64,000 nt of DNA from Stenotrophobium rhamnosiphilum. GTDB lineage: Bacteria; Pseudomonadota; Gammaproteobacteria; Nevskiales; Nevskiaceae. The stretch lies in NCBI RefSeq assembly GCF_003052265.1, contig NZ_QANS01000003.1, positions 310,001-374,000 of the forward strand. The letters are read 5' to 3'. Shown here one piece after another: positions 50,731 through 59,785 of the stretch. A program made the translations under genes and the position numbers. The first letter of the stretch is position 1; each line of letters starts with the position of its first letter. The notes beneath the pieces were generated by a model that was not told the DNA's origin, ran no database searches, and saw only the letters and a program-made list of their open reading frames with translations.

Positions 50731-52917
50731 TTAGCGATTAACGACTTTTTCCCACATCTGCAAATACGCTTCGGCTGAGTTGTAGAGCGCGTCGATGGCT
50801 TCTTGTCCGCCTTCGATGCGGGTCTGTTCAACGTAATCCGCGATCAAGCCGTAGTGCGCCGTGCCGACTTCGTCTGGATTCCAGCTCTTGCCGCTTTCTG
50901 GAATCGTCAGCTTGTTCACGGTGATCGGTTTGATACCCGCCGCAGCAAACTGCGGACCCCAACCTGGACCCTTGAACAAGGTAAACGGATAAACGATGTC
51001 ACCCTTTGAGCCTGCGCCACGAGGACCGGCGTAACCACCGAAGCCGTTGCCGTCAAAGCCATAACCCATCGCGAGAGGGCGACCTGCTGGCCAGATCGGT
51101 TTGATCTTCTGAATGAACTCCGCTGCGCCCTTGCCGTTCGGTGCGTATGGATAGATCACGCCACCGAGCTTGAGCACGTCAATCGCTTGCTCTTGACTAA
51201 TGCCGCCGTGACCGCCGTGCATCGACACCAGTGGATACTGCGGCTTCTGCGCTTTGGCGATGTCGATGATGTCTTGCTTGATCGACAGTTCTGCGTGATC
51301 GATATCGATCACCATCTTCTTCTTCATGATCTGTTCGATCGCGTAACGACCCAACTCGGTGATGCCGCGCGAGTTGCACTGACGACCCGCTGGATACACC
51401 GGCAATACACCGCCGCCCGCCGCGAACACGGCTTGCGTGAGTGGATCAGAACCCGTGCCTGGAATCGCCGTGGTCATCTCAGCGCCTGCGTTGTAGAAGT
51501 AGGTTGGGCCTTCGCCGCCTCTAGGACAGTTGTAGGTTTTCCAGAACGCTTGCGTCTGCAGGAAGCCGATCAGGTTGATCGCCAAACCATTGAAGATGCC
51601 AGTGCCGCCGAGTGCGCTGTTCACATCGTGGAAAGGATAAATCTGACGTACGCCGAGTGCGTAGAGCTCATCGAGTTTTGTATCGATGTCTTCCTTGGTG
51701 CAGCCGATCGATTCAATCGGGCCAACAAAGTTAACGGTGCAGTCGAAAAGATCTGCGAACTCAACACCAGGCACGACTGCGAGCTTGCCTTCGTTGATGA
51801 CCTTGCGAGCTTCCGCCGGGCTCTTAACTGGCTGATACCAACCTTTGCCCGGGCCGCCTTCTTGTGCGTCGACATAATCACGAATCTCGTACATGTACTG
51901 CACCTGCTTGGTGCCGATGCTCATGTCGTTGCAGTCAGGAATCGGCGTGCCAGGATGTGTGGCGCCGATAAACGCTGCGCCCAACTCGCACAGTGCGTTG
52001 ATGTTGGTGCCCAGATCGACCTGCACGCGCAGGCCTGCTTTCCAAGCGCGCTCGACCCACTTGTAGTACATGCCTTGGTGCGTGTTGCTATCGGCGGTAG
52101 GCCAGCCGATAAACGTCGGCCAGCCCGGCGTTTCATGCGGCGTTGGTGCGGTGTGGATGATGGTGTCTGGATCAAGCAAACCATTCGGGCCGTGCACAGC
52201 TTCGCAATTCTTCAACGCTTCGCCAACGCCAAAACGGTTGAATGGCATGCCGTAAAGAACGCCGCCTGCAGAAGGACCGACGTTGCGACTGCCGTCCGAC
52301 AATTCGCTCGACATCATCATGTGCGTGTGGCCGTCAGCAAAACCGATCACCGGCTTGTTAACGCCTGAGCCCTTGTAGGTTTCGCCGTCGATATCGACCG
52401 GCATTTCTGGATAAGGCGTGCAACCAGTGGTCGGCGCAAATTTGAAAGTGCCCGGCGCATCCGACAGCACCAGCTTGCCGCTGGCGTCCGTGGCTAAAGA
52501 TTTGTTGGCTGATTTTGAAAACAGCGTGTACTGGCCGCTGCCGGTGGTTTCGATCGTCCAGTCTGCTGCATCGGATGGCGAACTGACGCTGCCGACATTG
52601 CTGCCGTTGGCGGCGAGCATGGTTTTATCCGTGGCGTAGCAAATGTATTTGCCGAGCGCAGTCGGTTTCAAATAAAGCGGCTCACCATCGGCGACGGCTG
52701 GCGCTGTGGCTGCGTAACTACCATCGGTGGCATGCACGGCATGCGCGTTGGCAGCGACGGATTTGAGCGCGAAGCAACGATTCGCGAGGTCGTAACGCGT
52801 GACTGGCACCGACGGCACGCCGGGCGTCACGCTCTGATCAGGTGAACTCGATCGACTACACGCGCTTAAGCTCAATAACACCACGGCACTCGTGGCCAAA
52901 AATTTTAAATGTGTCAT
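50731..52917 (-). CDS. M19-dipeptidase-like metallohydrolase lipoprotein, copy 2
   Basis: 728 residues from MTHLKFLAT, with GGGGAG before the ATG; an upstream alternative adds six residues and breaks the lipobox alignment with copy 1. Lipobox LLSLSAC gives C20 as in copy 1. The same architecture: beta-rich domain, then FADGHTHMMMSSE, AVVPGVEFADLFDC, GVRQIYPFHDVNSALGG, VIDIDHAEL and PLVSMHGGHGG. Most residues match copy 1 by eye, and the last ~75 bases of the two genes are nearly identical, so duplication or gene conversion is recent. The internal insert after the HDVN motif is shorter here. The AraC gene lies just upstream. Confidence 0.78.
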   Translation of the reverse strand: MTHLKFLATSAVVLLSLSACSRSSSPDQSVTPGVPSVPVTRYDLANRCFALKSVAANAHAVHATDGSYAATAPAVADGEPLYLKPTALGKYICYATDKTMLAANGSNVGSVSSPSDAADWTIETTGSGQYTLFSKSANKSLATDASGKLVLSDAPGTFKFAPTTGCTPYPEMPVDIDGETYKGSGVNKPVIGFADGHTHMMMSSELSDGSRNVGPSAGGVLYGMPFNRFGVGEALKNCEAVHGPNGLLDPDTIIHTAPTPHETPGWPTFIGWPTADSNTHQGMYYKWVERAWKAGLRVQVDLGTNINALCELGAAFIGATHPGTPIPDCNDMSIGTKQVQYMYEIRDYVDAQEGGPGKGWYQPVKSPAEARKVINEGKLAVVPGVEFADLFDCTVNFVGPIESIGCTKEDIDTKLDELYALGVRQIYPFHDVNSALGGTGIFNGLAINLIGFLQTQAFWKTYNCPRGGEGPTYFYNAGAEMTTAIPGTGSDPLTQAVFAAGGGVLPVYPAGRQCNSRGITELGRYAIEQIMKKKMVIDIDHAELSIKQDIIDIAKAQKPQYPLVSMHGGHGGISQEQAIDVLKLGGVIYPYAPNGKGAAEFIQKIKPIWPAGRPLAMGYGFDGNGFGGYAGPRGAGSKGDIVYPFTLFKGPGWGPQFAAAGIKPITVNKLTIPESGKSWNPDEVGTAHYGLIADYVEQTRIEGGQEAIDALYNSAEAYLQMWEKVVNR

Positions 52918-53020
52918 CAACAATTCTCCCCGCACGATATTTCGTACTGTTACTCAACCCTGATCTACCGGGCCGGCCAGTACGGTTTATAAAAACTTAA
53001 TTCTGATATTCATCGCAGGC

Positions 53021-54034
53021 TCAATGCCTGTATTCGCTTGGACTAACGCCCGTCCAGCGCTTGAAAGCGCGACGGAAATTACGCACGTCGCTATAACCGG
53101 TTTCGATGGCGATGCGTTCCACCGCAACGCTTGAGTGCGTTAGCAAACTCAGCGCTCGTGTTTTGCGTACGTTTTCTACCAAGGCTTCAAACGACATGCC
53201 GCCCGCAGCGAGACGTCGGCGTAAGGTGCGGCCCGACATATTCAGTTCGCGTGCAACGTCTTCCAGCGTGATGCCTTGCATCAGCGTTTTATAAGCGGCG
53301 CGTTCAACGGCGCTACAGAGATCGTCTTTGGCTTTTTCTTGCTGCGAGAAAGTTTCCAATAACTCCAGCGCTTGATGCAGGCCGAGCGGATGGTGCGTCG
53401 GCACTGGCAGTGCCAGCAGTTTGGCGTCGAAGATGAAGCGATTGCTGGCGGCGCCGAACTTTACTGGCACGCCGAACACTTGCTCTGCGAACTCGGCGTT
53501 ACCGCGTTCGCTGTGAACAAACTCGACCTGCGTCAGTTGGGCGACGCCACCGGTGAGGGCGCGTGCGTAAGTCAGCGTGCTGGAAAAAGCCTCTTCAGTG
53601 ATGAAGGCCTGAATTTCCGGATCCGGGAAGTTGTGCTCAAGCTCCAGCCAGACTTGTGGGCCAGCAATACGTAGATCAACGCGATAACCCAGCGCGCCAG
53701 TGAGCACCAAATGTTCGAGTCCGAGGCCCATGGCATCGCCGAGTGTTTTGCACATCGCCATGGCGTGACCGATCAATCCCATTGAGCCGAGTGTGCCGCG
53801 TGCGCCCAAGGTGAGGCCGAGTGAAGGATCAGGAATGGCGGCGAGCGCGCGTTGCACCATCAAATTGGCCTGACGATACGAAACGCGTGTGGACGGTTTG
53901 CTCAGATCTTCAACGCTAAAGCCGAGGCCACGGCACAAGTTTTCCGGCTGCACGCCGCGCTCAGGCGCGATCATCGCCAGCGCCAGCAGCAGGTCCGTCG
54001 GAAAAATTGCTTCGTCGTAGCGCGGGTCAGCCAA
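53021..54034 (-). CDS. AraC family transcriptional regulator
   Basis: 337 residues. Residues ~20-200 match the AraC-type arabinose-binding-like N-terminal domain found in OruR/ArgR-like regulators (LGLTLGARGTLGSMGLIGHA). The C-terminal pair of HTH motifs includes LEDVARELNMSGRTLRRRL and IAIETGYSDVRNFRRAFKRWTGVSPSEYR. It sits directly upstream of the tandem metallohydrolase lipoproteins on the same strand and is the likely activator of that group in response to an unknown small molecule. Confidence 0.9.
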   Translation of the reverse strand: MADPRYDEAIFPTDLLLALAMIAPERGVQPENLCRGLGFSVEDLSKPSTRVSYRQANLMVQRALAAIPDPSLGLTLGARGTLGSMGLIGHAMAMCKTLGDAMGLGLEHLVLTGALGYRVDLRIAGPQVWLELEHNFPDPEIQAFITEEAFSSTLTYARALTGGVAQLTQVEFVHSERGNAEFAEQVFGVPVKFGAASNRFIFDAKLLALPVPTHHPLGLHQALELLETFSQQEKAKDDLCSAVERAAYKTLMQGITLEDVARELNMSGRTLRRRLAAGGMSFEALVENVRKTRALSLLTHSSVAVERIAIETGYSDVRNFRRAFKRWTGVSPSEYRH

Positions 54035-54189
54035 CGCTCATCTCCATATAAGTTTTCATTCTGTATCTACGTGACGCAAGACACAACGAAAAAGAGCCAA
54101 AGACGGGTAGTAATAATGACTGTGTCAGCGTGGCCATTGAAGTCAGGCCGCGTTGATATGACACTTAAGACCTACATTGGGAGTGCCAG

Positions 54190-54411
54190 ATGGCCAACAA
54201 ACAAGCGGATGAGTTGCGCAGCAAACTCAAACCCGGCGCGGGCTTGGAGTTTTTAAACGAACTCGATAAAGACAGCCTCACGCTGCTCAACAAGGGTTTG
54301 GACGACGCCAAAAAAAGCGAGCATCAGGCCTTGGATAAAGCCATCGAAGGCTCGATGACGATGATCCCATTCCTGCTTCGCGGCGCCTTCAAAAAGATTC
54401 TGTTCCCATGA
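54190..54411 (+). CDS. Small hypothetical helical protein
   Basis: 73 residues, mainly charged and helical (ADELRSKLKPGAGLEFLNELDKDSLTLLNKG), with a short hydrophobic C-terminal part (MTMIPFLLRGAFKKILFP). GGGAG precedes the ATG at 54190. Its stop overlaps the ATG of the next gene (ATGA at 54408-54411), so the two products are translationally coupled and may form a complex. I recognise no family. Confidence 0.6.
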   Translation: MANKQADELRSKLKPGAGLEFLNELDKDSLTLLNKGLDDAKKSEHQALDKAIEGSMTMIPFLLRGAFKKILFP

Positions 54412-55400
54412 GCCAACTCTCCACCCGCGCAGAAATCATCAAGCTGGCGCGCTTGCTCAAGCTCAAAGAAGCGCAGCTCGCGAGTTTGGAAAAATACGAA
54501 GTGGCGCAACTGCGTGATTTACGCGAGCGCATGTCTGCCGCGCTATACGACAGCAGTCGCCCTCATTTGGTGCGCGTTGCTGCGGCAACCAAGCTGATCC
54601 CAATCGCGCTAATCGCGGCGATCGGCGAAAAATTCTACGGTCCTTTGCTGTGTGCACGCGTCACCGGCCTGATGTCGCCAGAGCGCGCTGCCGAAGTCGC
54701 AGCAAAACTGCCCGCAACATTTCTCGCTGACCTCTCAATTGAACTCGATCCGCGCAGCGCAAAAGAAGTGATCGCGCTGTTGCCCGCAAGCCTCGTTGTC
54801 ACTGTCGCCAAAGAAATGCTGAAGCGCCGCGAACACATCACGATGGCGCGCTTTGTTGACGTGCTGTCGGACAAAGTCATTCGTGCCGTGATGGACATCA
54901 TCAAAGACGATCGCGCGTTGTTGGAGATCGCTTTCTTCGTTGAATCGCCAGATCGGCTCGAAGCACTGATCGGCATGATTCCGGAAGAACGCCTACGCAG
55001 CATCATCGTCACCGCAGCGAATGATGAAAATAATCTGTGGCCAGAAGCGCTGTCGATGATGACGCAAGTTGGCGACAAACTACGCGGCAAGATGGGTGAC
55101 ATCACGGCGAGCCTCAGCGACGAACAGTTGTCTGCTGTGATTGCAGCCGTTGAACGCGGCGGCATGTGGAGCGCGTGGGTTGGGGTGTTGTCGGCGATGA
55201 GTGTGGAGTCGCAGCGACGTGTGCTGATTCTTGCAGATGTTGAATCGCCGGAAGCGTTATCTGCGTTGGCGACTGCGGCGAAGGAGCATGGTTTGTGGAA
55301 TCAGCTTTTGCCGTTGCTCAAGTTTATGAATGATGCGCCTAGGAAGCAGCTTGAGGATTTGTTTGAGAGCATCAAGAGCACTCTCAAGAACATGGGCTGA
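54408..55400 (+). CDS. Helical-repeat protein, MgtE N-domain-like
   Basis: 330 residues, soluble. Repeated helical pairs such as LMSPERAAEVAAKLPATFLADL, LDPRSAKEVIALLPASLVVTV and ESPDRLEALIGMIPEERLRSI resemble the superhelical N-terminal domain of MgtE magnesium transporters, quoted in part. No CBS domains or transmembrane channel follow, so it is not a transporter. A scaffold or regulatory role with the coupled 73-residue protein is an inference. Ends in a palindrome-rich non-coding region. Confidence 0.6.
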   Translation: MSQLSTRAEIIKLARLLKLKEAQLASLEKYEVAQLRDLRERMSAALYDSSRPHLVRVAAATKLIPIALIAAIGEKFYGPLLCARVTGLMSPERAAEVAAKLPATFLADLSIELDPRSAKEVIALLPASLVVTVAKEMLKRREHITMARFVDVLSDKVIRAVMDIIKDDRALLEIAFFVESPDRLEALIGMIPEERLRSIIVTAANDENNLWPEALSMMTQVGDKLRGKMGDITASLSDEQLSAVIAAVERGGMWSAWVGVLSAMSVESQRRVLILADVESPEALSALATAAKEHGLWNQLLPLLKFMNDAPRKQLEDLFESIKSTLKNMG

Positions 55401-55422
55401 TACGTCGCGGTTTTTGCTTGTC

Positions 55423-55442
55423 ATTCCCGCGTAGGCGGGAAT
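55423..55442. repeat. ATTCCCGC-GTAG-GCGGGAAT hairpin, family D
   Basis: A perfect 8-base stem with a GTAG loop inside TTGTCATTCCCGC...GCGGGAATCCAG, a dispersed repeat type common in Gammaproteobacteria (ATTCCC/GGGAAT ends). It may terminate the upstream gene. Confidence 0.7.
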
Positions 55443-55471
55443 CCAGTTCTAGCTTTTTACGCGCTTCGCGG

Positions 55472-55760
55472 GCTACTGCCTGTTGTTTTTTGAGGTGTCG
55501 TATTTCGCGCTGAGGCGCGAGTGACTTTTCTTTGCGTGCCCAAAGAAAAGTAACCAAAAGAAAGGGCACCCTGCGACTACGCCGGAACAAAAGACGTTCC
55601 GGTTCCCTGCGCTTCTCGCACTGATCGGGGTGCATGACAGGCCATCCATGGCCAGGCATGCACGCTCGGCTCCTGCCTCGCCCGACGCGAAGCGTCGGCA
55701 TTTAACCGATCAGTGCTGTGATGCTCGGCGTTGTCGAAGGGAACCCGGCAAAGCAAAGCC
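55472..55760. repeat. Left arm of a ~290-base imperfect inverted repeat
   Basis: Starts GGCTACTGCCTGTTG, contains TTTTCTTTGCGTGCCCAAAG and CATGACAGGCCATCC, ends CCCGGCAAAGCAAAGCC. It aligns over its whole length, with many substitutions, to the reverse complement of 55901-56192. Short open frames within it are not credible genes. Confidence 0.75.
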
Positions 55761-55900
55761 ACTTGTACATCTCATCAGCTAGCGAGCGAATGAGCCGTGA
55801 TGCAGTGATTAATGTGACCAAAAGTGCCGCCAACACTTTTACTCTTCTAAAGAATCGCTCAGGCCATTGAGGAGACTCTCTCCTCATTAACAGCAAGAGT

Positions 55901-56192
55901 CGCTTTGCTTTTGATGTCGGGCCCCTTCGGCAGCGCCGAGCATCGCAGGCTTGGCCGGTAATAGCCGCGCGAATAGCGCGGGCGAAGGCAGGATGCCGAA
56001 GCGTGCGTGTCTGGACAGGGATGTCCTGTCACGCACCCCGGTCAAGACGAGAAGCGCAGGGTACCCGCACAGCTTCATCGTGCGGGCGTAGACGCAGGGT
56101 GTGTTTTCTTTGGTTACTTTCTTTGCACAAGCAAAGAAAGTAACTCGCACGGCGTGCGAAACACGCCACTTCAAAGAGCAACAGGCACTAGC
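55901..56192. repeat. Right arm of a ~290-base imperfect inverted repeat
   Basis: Reverse-complement relative of 55472-55760; landmarks on the minus strand are CTAGTGCCTGTTG, TTACTTTCTTTGCTTGTGC, GGGGTGCGTGACAGGACATC and GATGCTCGGCGCTGCCGAAG. One minus-strand frame of 95 codons (55887-56174, FFACAKKVTKENTP) resembles peptides often annotated as hypothetical in related genomes and is probably spurious. Confidence 0.75.
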
Positions 56193-56242
56193 TCAAAAGA
56201 CAAAGGCCCGCGAAAGGCAAGATGCTCCCGCCCTACGAAAAC

Positions 56243-57634
56243 TCAGAGCTTAGCGCGTGCCCGCGCAATCGCCGCGCGAACCTGTTCTGGTGCAGTGCCA
56301 CCATAAGTCTTACGCGCAGCCACACTCGCATCCAACGTGATGTGATCAAACACATCCTTCTGGATCAGTGCCGAAAACGTTTGCAATTCTTCCAGCGAAA
56401 GCTCGCAGATATCGCAACCCTTCTTCGCCGCAAAACCCACCGTCGCGCCGACAACATGATGCGCATCGCGGAACGGCAAGCCTTTACCGACGAGATAATC
56501 CGCAAGATCCGTTGCCGTCGAAAAACCTTTCGCCGCAGCCGCACGACAAGCTTCGCGATTGACGCGAATGTGCGGAGCCATTTCGCCGTAAACCTCTAGG
56601 CAAATGCTCAGCGTGTCGCAGGCGTCGAACAGCGGTTCTTTGTCTTCCTGATTGTCGCGGTTGTAGGCCAGTGGTTGGCCTTTCATCAGCACGAGCAATG
56701 CATTGAGATCGCCAATGACGCGGCCGGTTTTACCGCGCACGAGTTCGGGCACGTCTGGATTTTTCTTCTGCGGCATGATGCTGCTGCCGGTGCAGAAACG
56801 ATCCGGCAGATTCACAAAACCGAACATCGGCGTCGACCACAGAATCAGCTCTTCGCTCCAACGCGACAGATGCACCATGATCAAGCTGGCAGCCGCACAG
56901 AACTCAATCGCGAAGTCGCGATCACTCACTGCATCAAGAGAATTTTCGGTGACGCCATCAAAGCCAAGCAGCTCTGCGGCGTAGTGACGATCGAGCGGGT
57001 ACACGGTGCCCGCCAGCGCGGCGGAACCGAGCGGCAGCAGGTTGAGACGTTTGCGGCAATCAACCAGACGCGTGCGGTCACGCACGATCTGTTCGCGCCA
57101 GGCCAGCATGTGATGGCCGAACGTAACCGGCTGTGCGATCTGCAAATGCGTGAAACCGGGCATCACGGAATCCGCTTCGCGCTCGGCCAAATCCAACAGG
57201 CCCGCAGCGAGGCGATCAATCAGCATGACGACGTTGTCGATGACATCGCGCACATATAAACGGATGTCGGTGGCGACCTGATCGTTGCGGCTGCGACCGG
57301 TATGCAGACGCTTGCCGGCGTCACCGATACGCTCGGTCAGACGTGATTCAATATTCATGTGCACGTCTTCGAGTTCGGTCTTCCACTCGAACTTACCGCT
57401 TTCGATTTCCGCGCGGATTTCATCAAGACCGGCGACGATCTTGTCGGCATCGGCCTGCGCTAGCACGCCAACCTTGGCGAGCATGCGCGCGTGCGCCTGA
57501 CTGCCTGCGATGTCCTGACGGTACAGGCGCTTATCAAAGCTCACGGACTCGGAGAGTCGCGCGACGAGTTCAGTGTTGGATTCACTGAAACGGCCGCTCC
57601 ACATGGCGTTTTTATCGGGGCCGGACTGGGTCAT
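56243..57634 (-). CDS. argH: Argininosuccinate lyase
   Basis: 463 residues, normal ArgH length. [21 protein letters not shown] at the start, the [12 protein letters not shown] motif, and the superfamily signature [12 protein letters not shown] with the catalytic serine loop are intact. It releases arginine and fumarate in the last step of arginine synthesis. It is divergent from algZ across a 207-base gap that has an AT-rich inverted repeat. The speA decarboxylase elsewhere in the window uses its product. Confidence 0.95.
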   Translation of the reverse strand: MTQSGPDKNAMWSGRFSESNTELVARLSESVSFDKRLYRQDIAGSQAHARMLAKVGVLAQADADKIVAGLDEIRAEIESGKFEWKTELEDVHMNIESRLTERIGDAGKRLHTGRSRNDQVATDIRLYVRDVIDNVVMLIDRLAAGLLDLAEREADSVMPGFTHLQIAQPVTFGHHMLAWREQIVRDRTRLVDCRKRLNLLPLGSAALAGTVYPLDRHYAAELLGFDGVTENSLDAVSDRDFAIEFCAAASLIMVHLSRWSEELILWSTPMFGFVNLPDRFCTGSSIMPQKKNPDVPELVRGKTGRVIGDLNALLVLMKGQPLAYNRDNQEDKEPLFDACDTLSICLEVYGEMAPHIRVNREACRAAAAKGFSTATDLADYLVGKGLPFRDAHHVVGATVGFAAKKGCDICELSLEELQTFSALIQKDVFDHITLDASVAARKTYGGTAPEQVRAAIARARAKL

Positions 57635-57767
57635 GGCGATGGATCACAGGTTTGCGTAACGATAGAAGGGCGCAATTATAGGGGCGGTGAGCGCAAGTCG
57701 CCGTCAACAGGCAAGATTTCGGGTATTTTTAGCGCAACCGCTGCAGTCTTTGGCGGCATGTAGTTTG

Positions 57768-57788
57768 TTATTAAATATTAGTTAATAA
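57768..57788. promoter_or_regulatory. AT-rich inverted repeat between argH and algZ
   Basis: TTATTAA-N7-TTAATAA, perfect 7-base arms, ~54 bases before the algZ start. Possible operator or promoter element for the divergent genes. Confidence 0.35.
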
Positions 57789-57841
57789 TCAACCGTCTTA
57801 CATTTAAGAACAAACACAGAAGACTAAAACCGGATCAACGC

Positions 57842-58921
57842 TTGGAAAACATCAAACCACAGGCCATCGCGCAGACGCAGCTGATCCCCGACTTTTGTCG
57901 CGGGCGCACGATCTTTATGTTGGCGCTGGCGATGGAGTTGGTGGCGTTTGTGCTGACGCTGGCTGGCAATGCGCGCGGCGAAGCGGCGATCTTTCATCTC
58001 GCGCTGCTCTCCTTGTATCTGCAATGGATTGCGTTGTGCAGTGCTGCGGCGCTGTGTTGGGCGCGACGCTGGCTCAAGATTGCGCGACCCGGCATCGTGT
58101 TCTTTGTGTGTTGGGGCATGTTGACGCTGATTGCGCTTTTCATCAGTCAGATTGCGTACACCCTTTGTGAAACGGTGCCGATCTATCCCGGCTTTCCGGA
58201 TGAGCCACGCGGCGCATTCATCATTCGCAGCACGGTGATTTCCGCAATTGTTTCCTTGTTATTGCTGCGCTATTTCTGGCTGCGCCATGAGTGGCGCGCG
58301 CAGGTGACGCTCGAAGGCGAATCGCGCTACCAGGCGCTCAACGCGCGCATTCAGCCGCACTTCTTATTCAACTCGCTTAACAGTATCGCGGCGATGATTT
58401 CGATCAAGCCTGCCGAGGCGGAGTTGATGGTTGAGGATTTGTCCGACCTCTTCCGCGCCAGCATGGAAAAGCGCGATCGCATCGTGCCGTTGGGCGATGA
58501 AGTGGCGCTGGTGCATGCGTATTTGCGCATCGAAAAAGTGCGCATGTCTGATCGCCTCAACGTAGAGTGGGACGTGCCGGAAGAGCTGCTCGGCTGGCGC
58601 GTGCCGATGCTGGTGATTCAGCCGCTGGTGGAAAACGCTGTGCATCACGGCATTTCCAAATTGCGCGAGCCGGGGATCATCCGCATCCGTATCCGCGAGA
58701 TCAGCAATCGTCTAATTATTGAGGTGGAAAACCCATTGCCACCGCAGGATGTTGAGAAGAAGCACGGCAACCGCATTGCCGTTGATAATATTGCTCAACG
58801 TCTGCAACTCATTTACGGTGATAGGGCGTTGCTCGAGTTAGGGCTCGACCGTGATATTCAGGGCGCGATTTTTCGCGCTCGCATGACGCTGCCTTTGGCG
58901 GCGCAATTAAAAGAAGCGTAA
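57842..58921 (+). CDS. algZ: Sensor histidine kinase of the AlgZ/FimS (LytS-like) family
   Basis: 359 residues from a TTG start, needed to include the conserved start IPDFCRGRTIFMLALAMELV. No strong ribosome-binding site is seen. Four transmembrane helices (~25-140) precede the His_kinase domain with ARIQPHFLFNSLNSI and the ATPase part (QPLVENAVHHGISKL and LIIEVENPLPP). In Pseudomonas and Xanthomonas relatives it pairs with AlgR to control surface structures and virulence genes. algR follows 14 bases downstream; the same order precedes hemC in those genera. Confidence 0.9.
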   Translation: MENIKPQAIAQTQLIPDFCRGRTIFMLALAMELVAFVLTLAGNARGEAAIFHLALLSLYLQWIALCSAAALCWARRWLKIARPGIVFFVCWGMLTLIALFISQIAYTLCETVPIYPGFPDEPRGAFIIRSTVISAIVSLLLLRYFWLRHEWRAQVTLEGESRYQALNARIQPHFLFNSLNSIAAMISIKPAEAELMVEDLSDLFRASMEKRDRIVPLGDEVALVHAYLRIEKVRMSDRLNVEWDVPEELLGWRVPMLVIQPLVENAVHHGISKLREPGIIRIRIREISNRLIIEVENPLPPQDVEKKHGNRIAVDNIAQRLQLIYGDRALLELGLDRDIQGAIFRARMTLPLAAQLKEA

Positions 58922-58935
58922 AGCGAGGGATAGCA

Positions 58936-59682
58936 ATGAGAGTAGTGATCGTTGATGACGAACCACTGGCGCGTGAGCGACTGCGCCGTCTGTTGGCGGA
59001 ATTCCCGGGCTACGAAATTGTTGGCGAAGCTGCCGATGGCGAAACCGCGCTCGACGTCATCGATGACGAAGAACCCGATTTGGTGTTGATGGATATCCGC
59101 ATGGGCGGCATGGATGGTCTGCAGGTTGGCCGCCAACTCGCTGAGTTGGAAATGCCGCCAGCAGTGATTTTCACCACCGCCTACTCCGAACACGCATTGT
59201 CCGCGTATGACGCTGCTGCGCAGGGCTATCTGCTCAAGCCGATTCGTTTGGAAAAACTCAAAGACGCCTTGCTGCGTGTACGCAAACCCACGCGCGCACA
59301 TAAATCGACGGCTGCATCGACGTCGGCAGAAGGCAAACCGAAACGCTCCGTCATCACCGCGACCACGCGTGATGGCTTGATCCGCGTGCCTGCTGAAGAC
59401 ATCGTTTATTTTCTCGCCGATCAGAAATACACCACCGTCTGCCATCTGCACGGCGAAGTACTGATTGAAGAATCGCTGAAGACGCTGGAAGAAGATTTTG
59501 CGCCTTGGTTCTTGCGCATTCACCGCAAGGCGCTGGTCGCCACGCGCTTTATCTCCAGCATGGAGCGCGACCGTCAGGGCGAACAACACCACTGGCTGAA
59601 GATGAAGCATTCCAACGAAGCCCTGCCGGTTTCGCGTCGTCGATTGGCTGAAGTGAGGCGCTTCCTCACCGAAAATAATTAA
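58936..59682 (+). CDS. algR: LytTR-type response regulator AlgR
   Basis: 248 residues. Receiver domain ~1-120 with DDEPLARERLRRLL, phospho-acceptor Asp in LVLMDIRMGG, TTAYSEHAL and LLKPIRLEKL. The C-terminal LytTR DNA-binding domain runs ~140-248 (DIVYFLADQKYTTVCHLHGE, FLRIHRKALVATRFI). GCGAGGG precedes the ATG. It acts with AlgZ. A 32-base perfect palindrome (family C) follows before hemC. Confidence 0.94.
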   Translation: MRVVIVDDEPLARERLRRLLAEFPGYEIVGEAADGETALDVIDDEEPDLVLMDIRMGGMDGLQVGRQLAELEMPPAVIFTTAYSEHALSAYDAAAQGYLLKPIRLEKLKDALLRVRKPTRAHKSTAASTSAEGKPKRSVITATTRDGLIRVPAEDIVYFLADQKYTTVCHLHGEVLIEESLKTLEEDFAPWFLRIHRKALVATRFISSMERDRQGEQHHWLKMKHSNEALPVSRRRLAEVRRFLTENN

Positions 59683-59692
59683 AAGAGCGATC

Positions 59693-59724
59693 GTAGGGTG
59701 CGCCGTGCGCACGGCGCACCCTAC
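59693..59724. repeat. GTAG-type palindromic repeat, family C (perfect 32-base palindrome)
   Basis: GTAGGGTGCGCCGTGC followed directly by its reverse complement GCACGGCGCACCCTAC. It shares the GTAGG head and CCTAC tail with families A and B. It separates algR from hemC. Confidence 0.9.
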
Positions 59725-59785
59725 AAAATATGAGACGATAAGCATCCGGTGAGCCGGTGCTCACGCTCGTATCTCATATCTCCCA

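Noticed and set aside
55384-56306. Five or more 60-105-codon frames in the gene-free stretch
   Set aside because: All lie within the inverted repeat or on both strands at once, lack ribosome-binding sites and have no family features.
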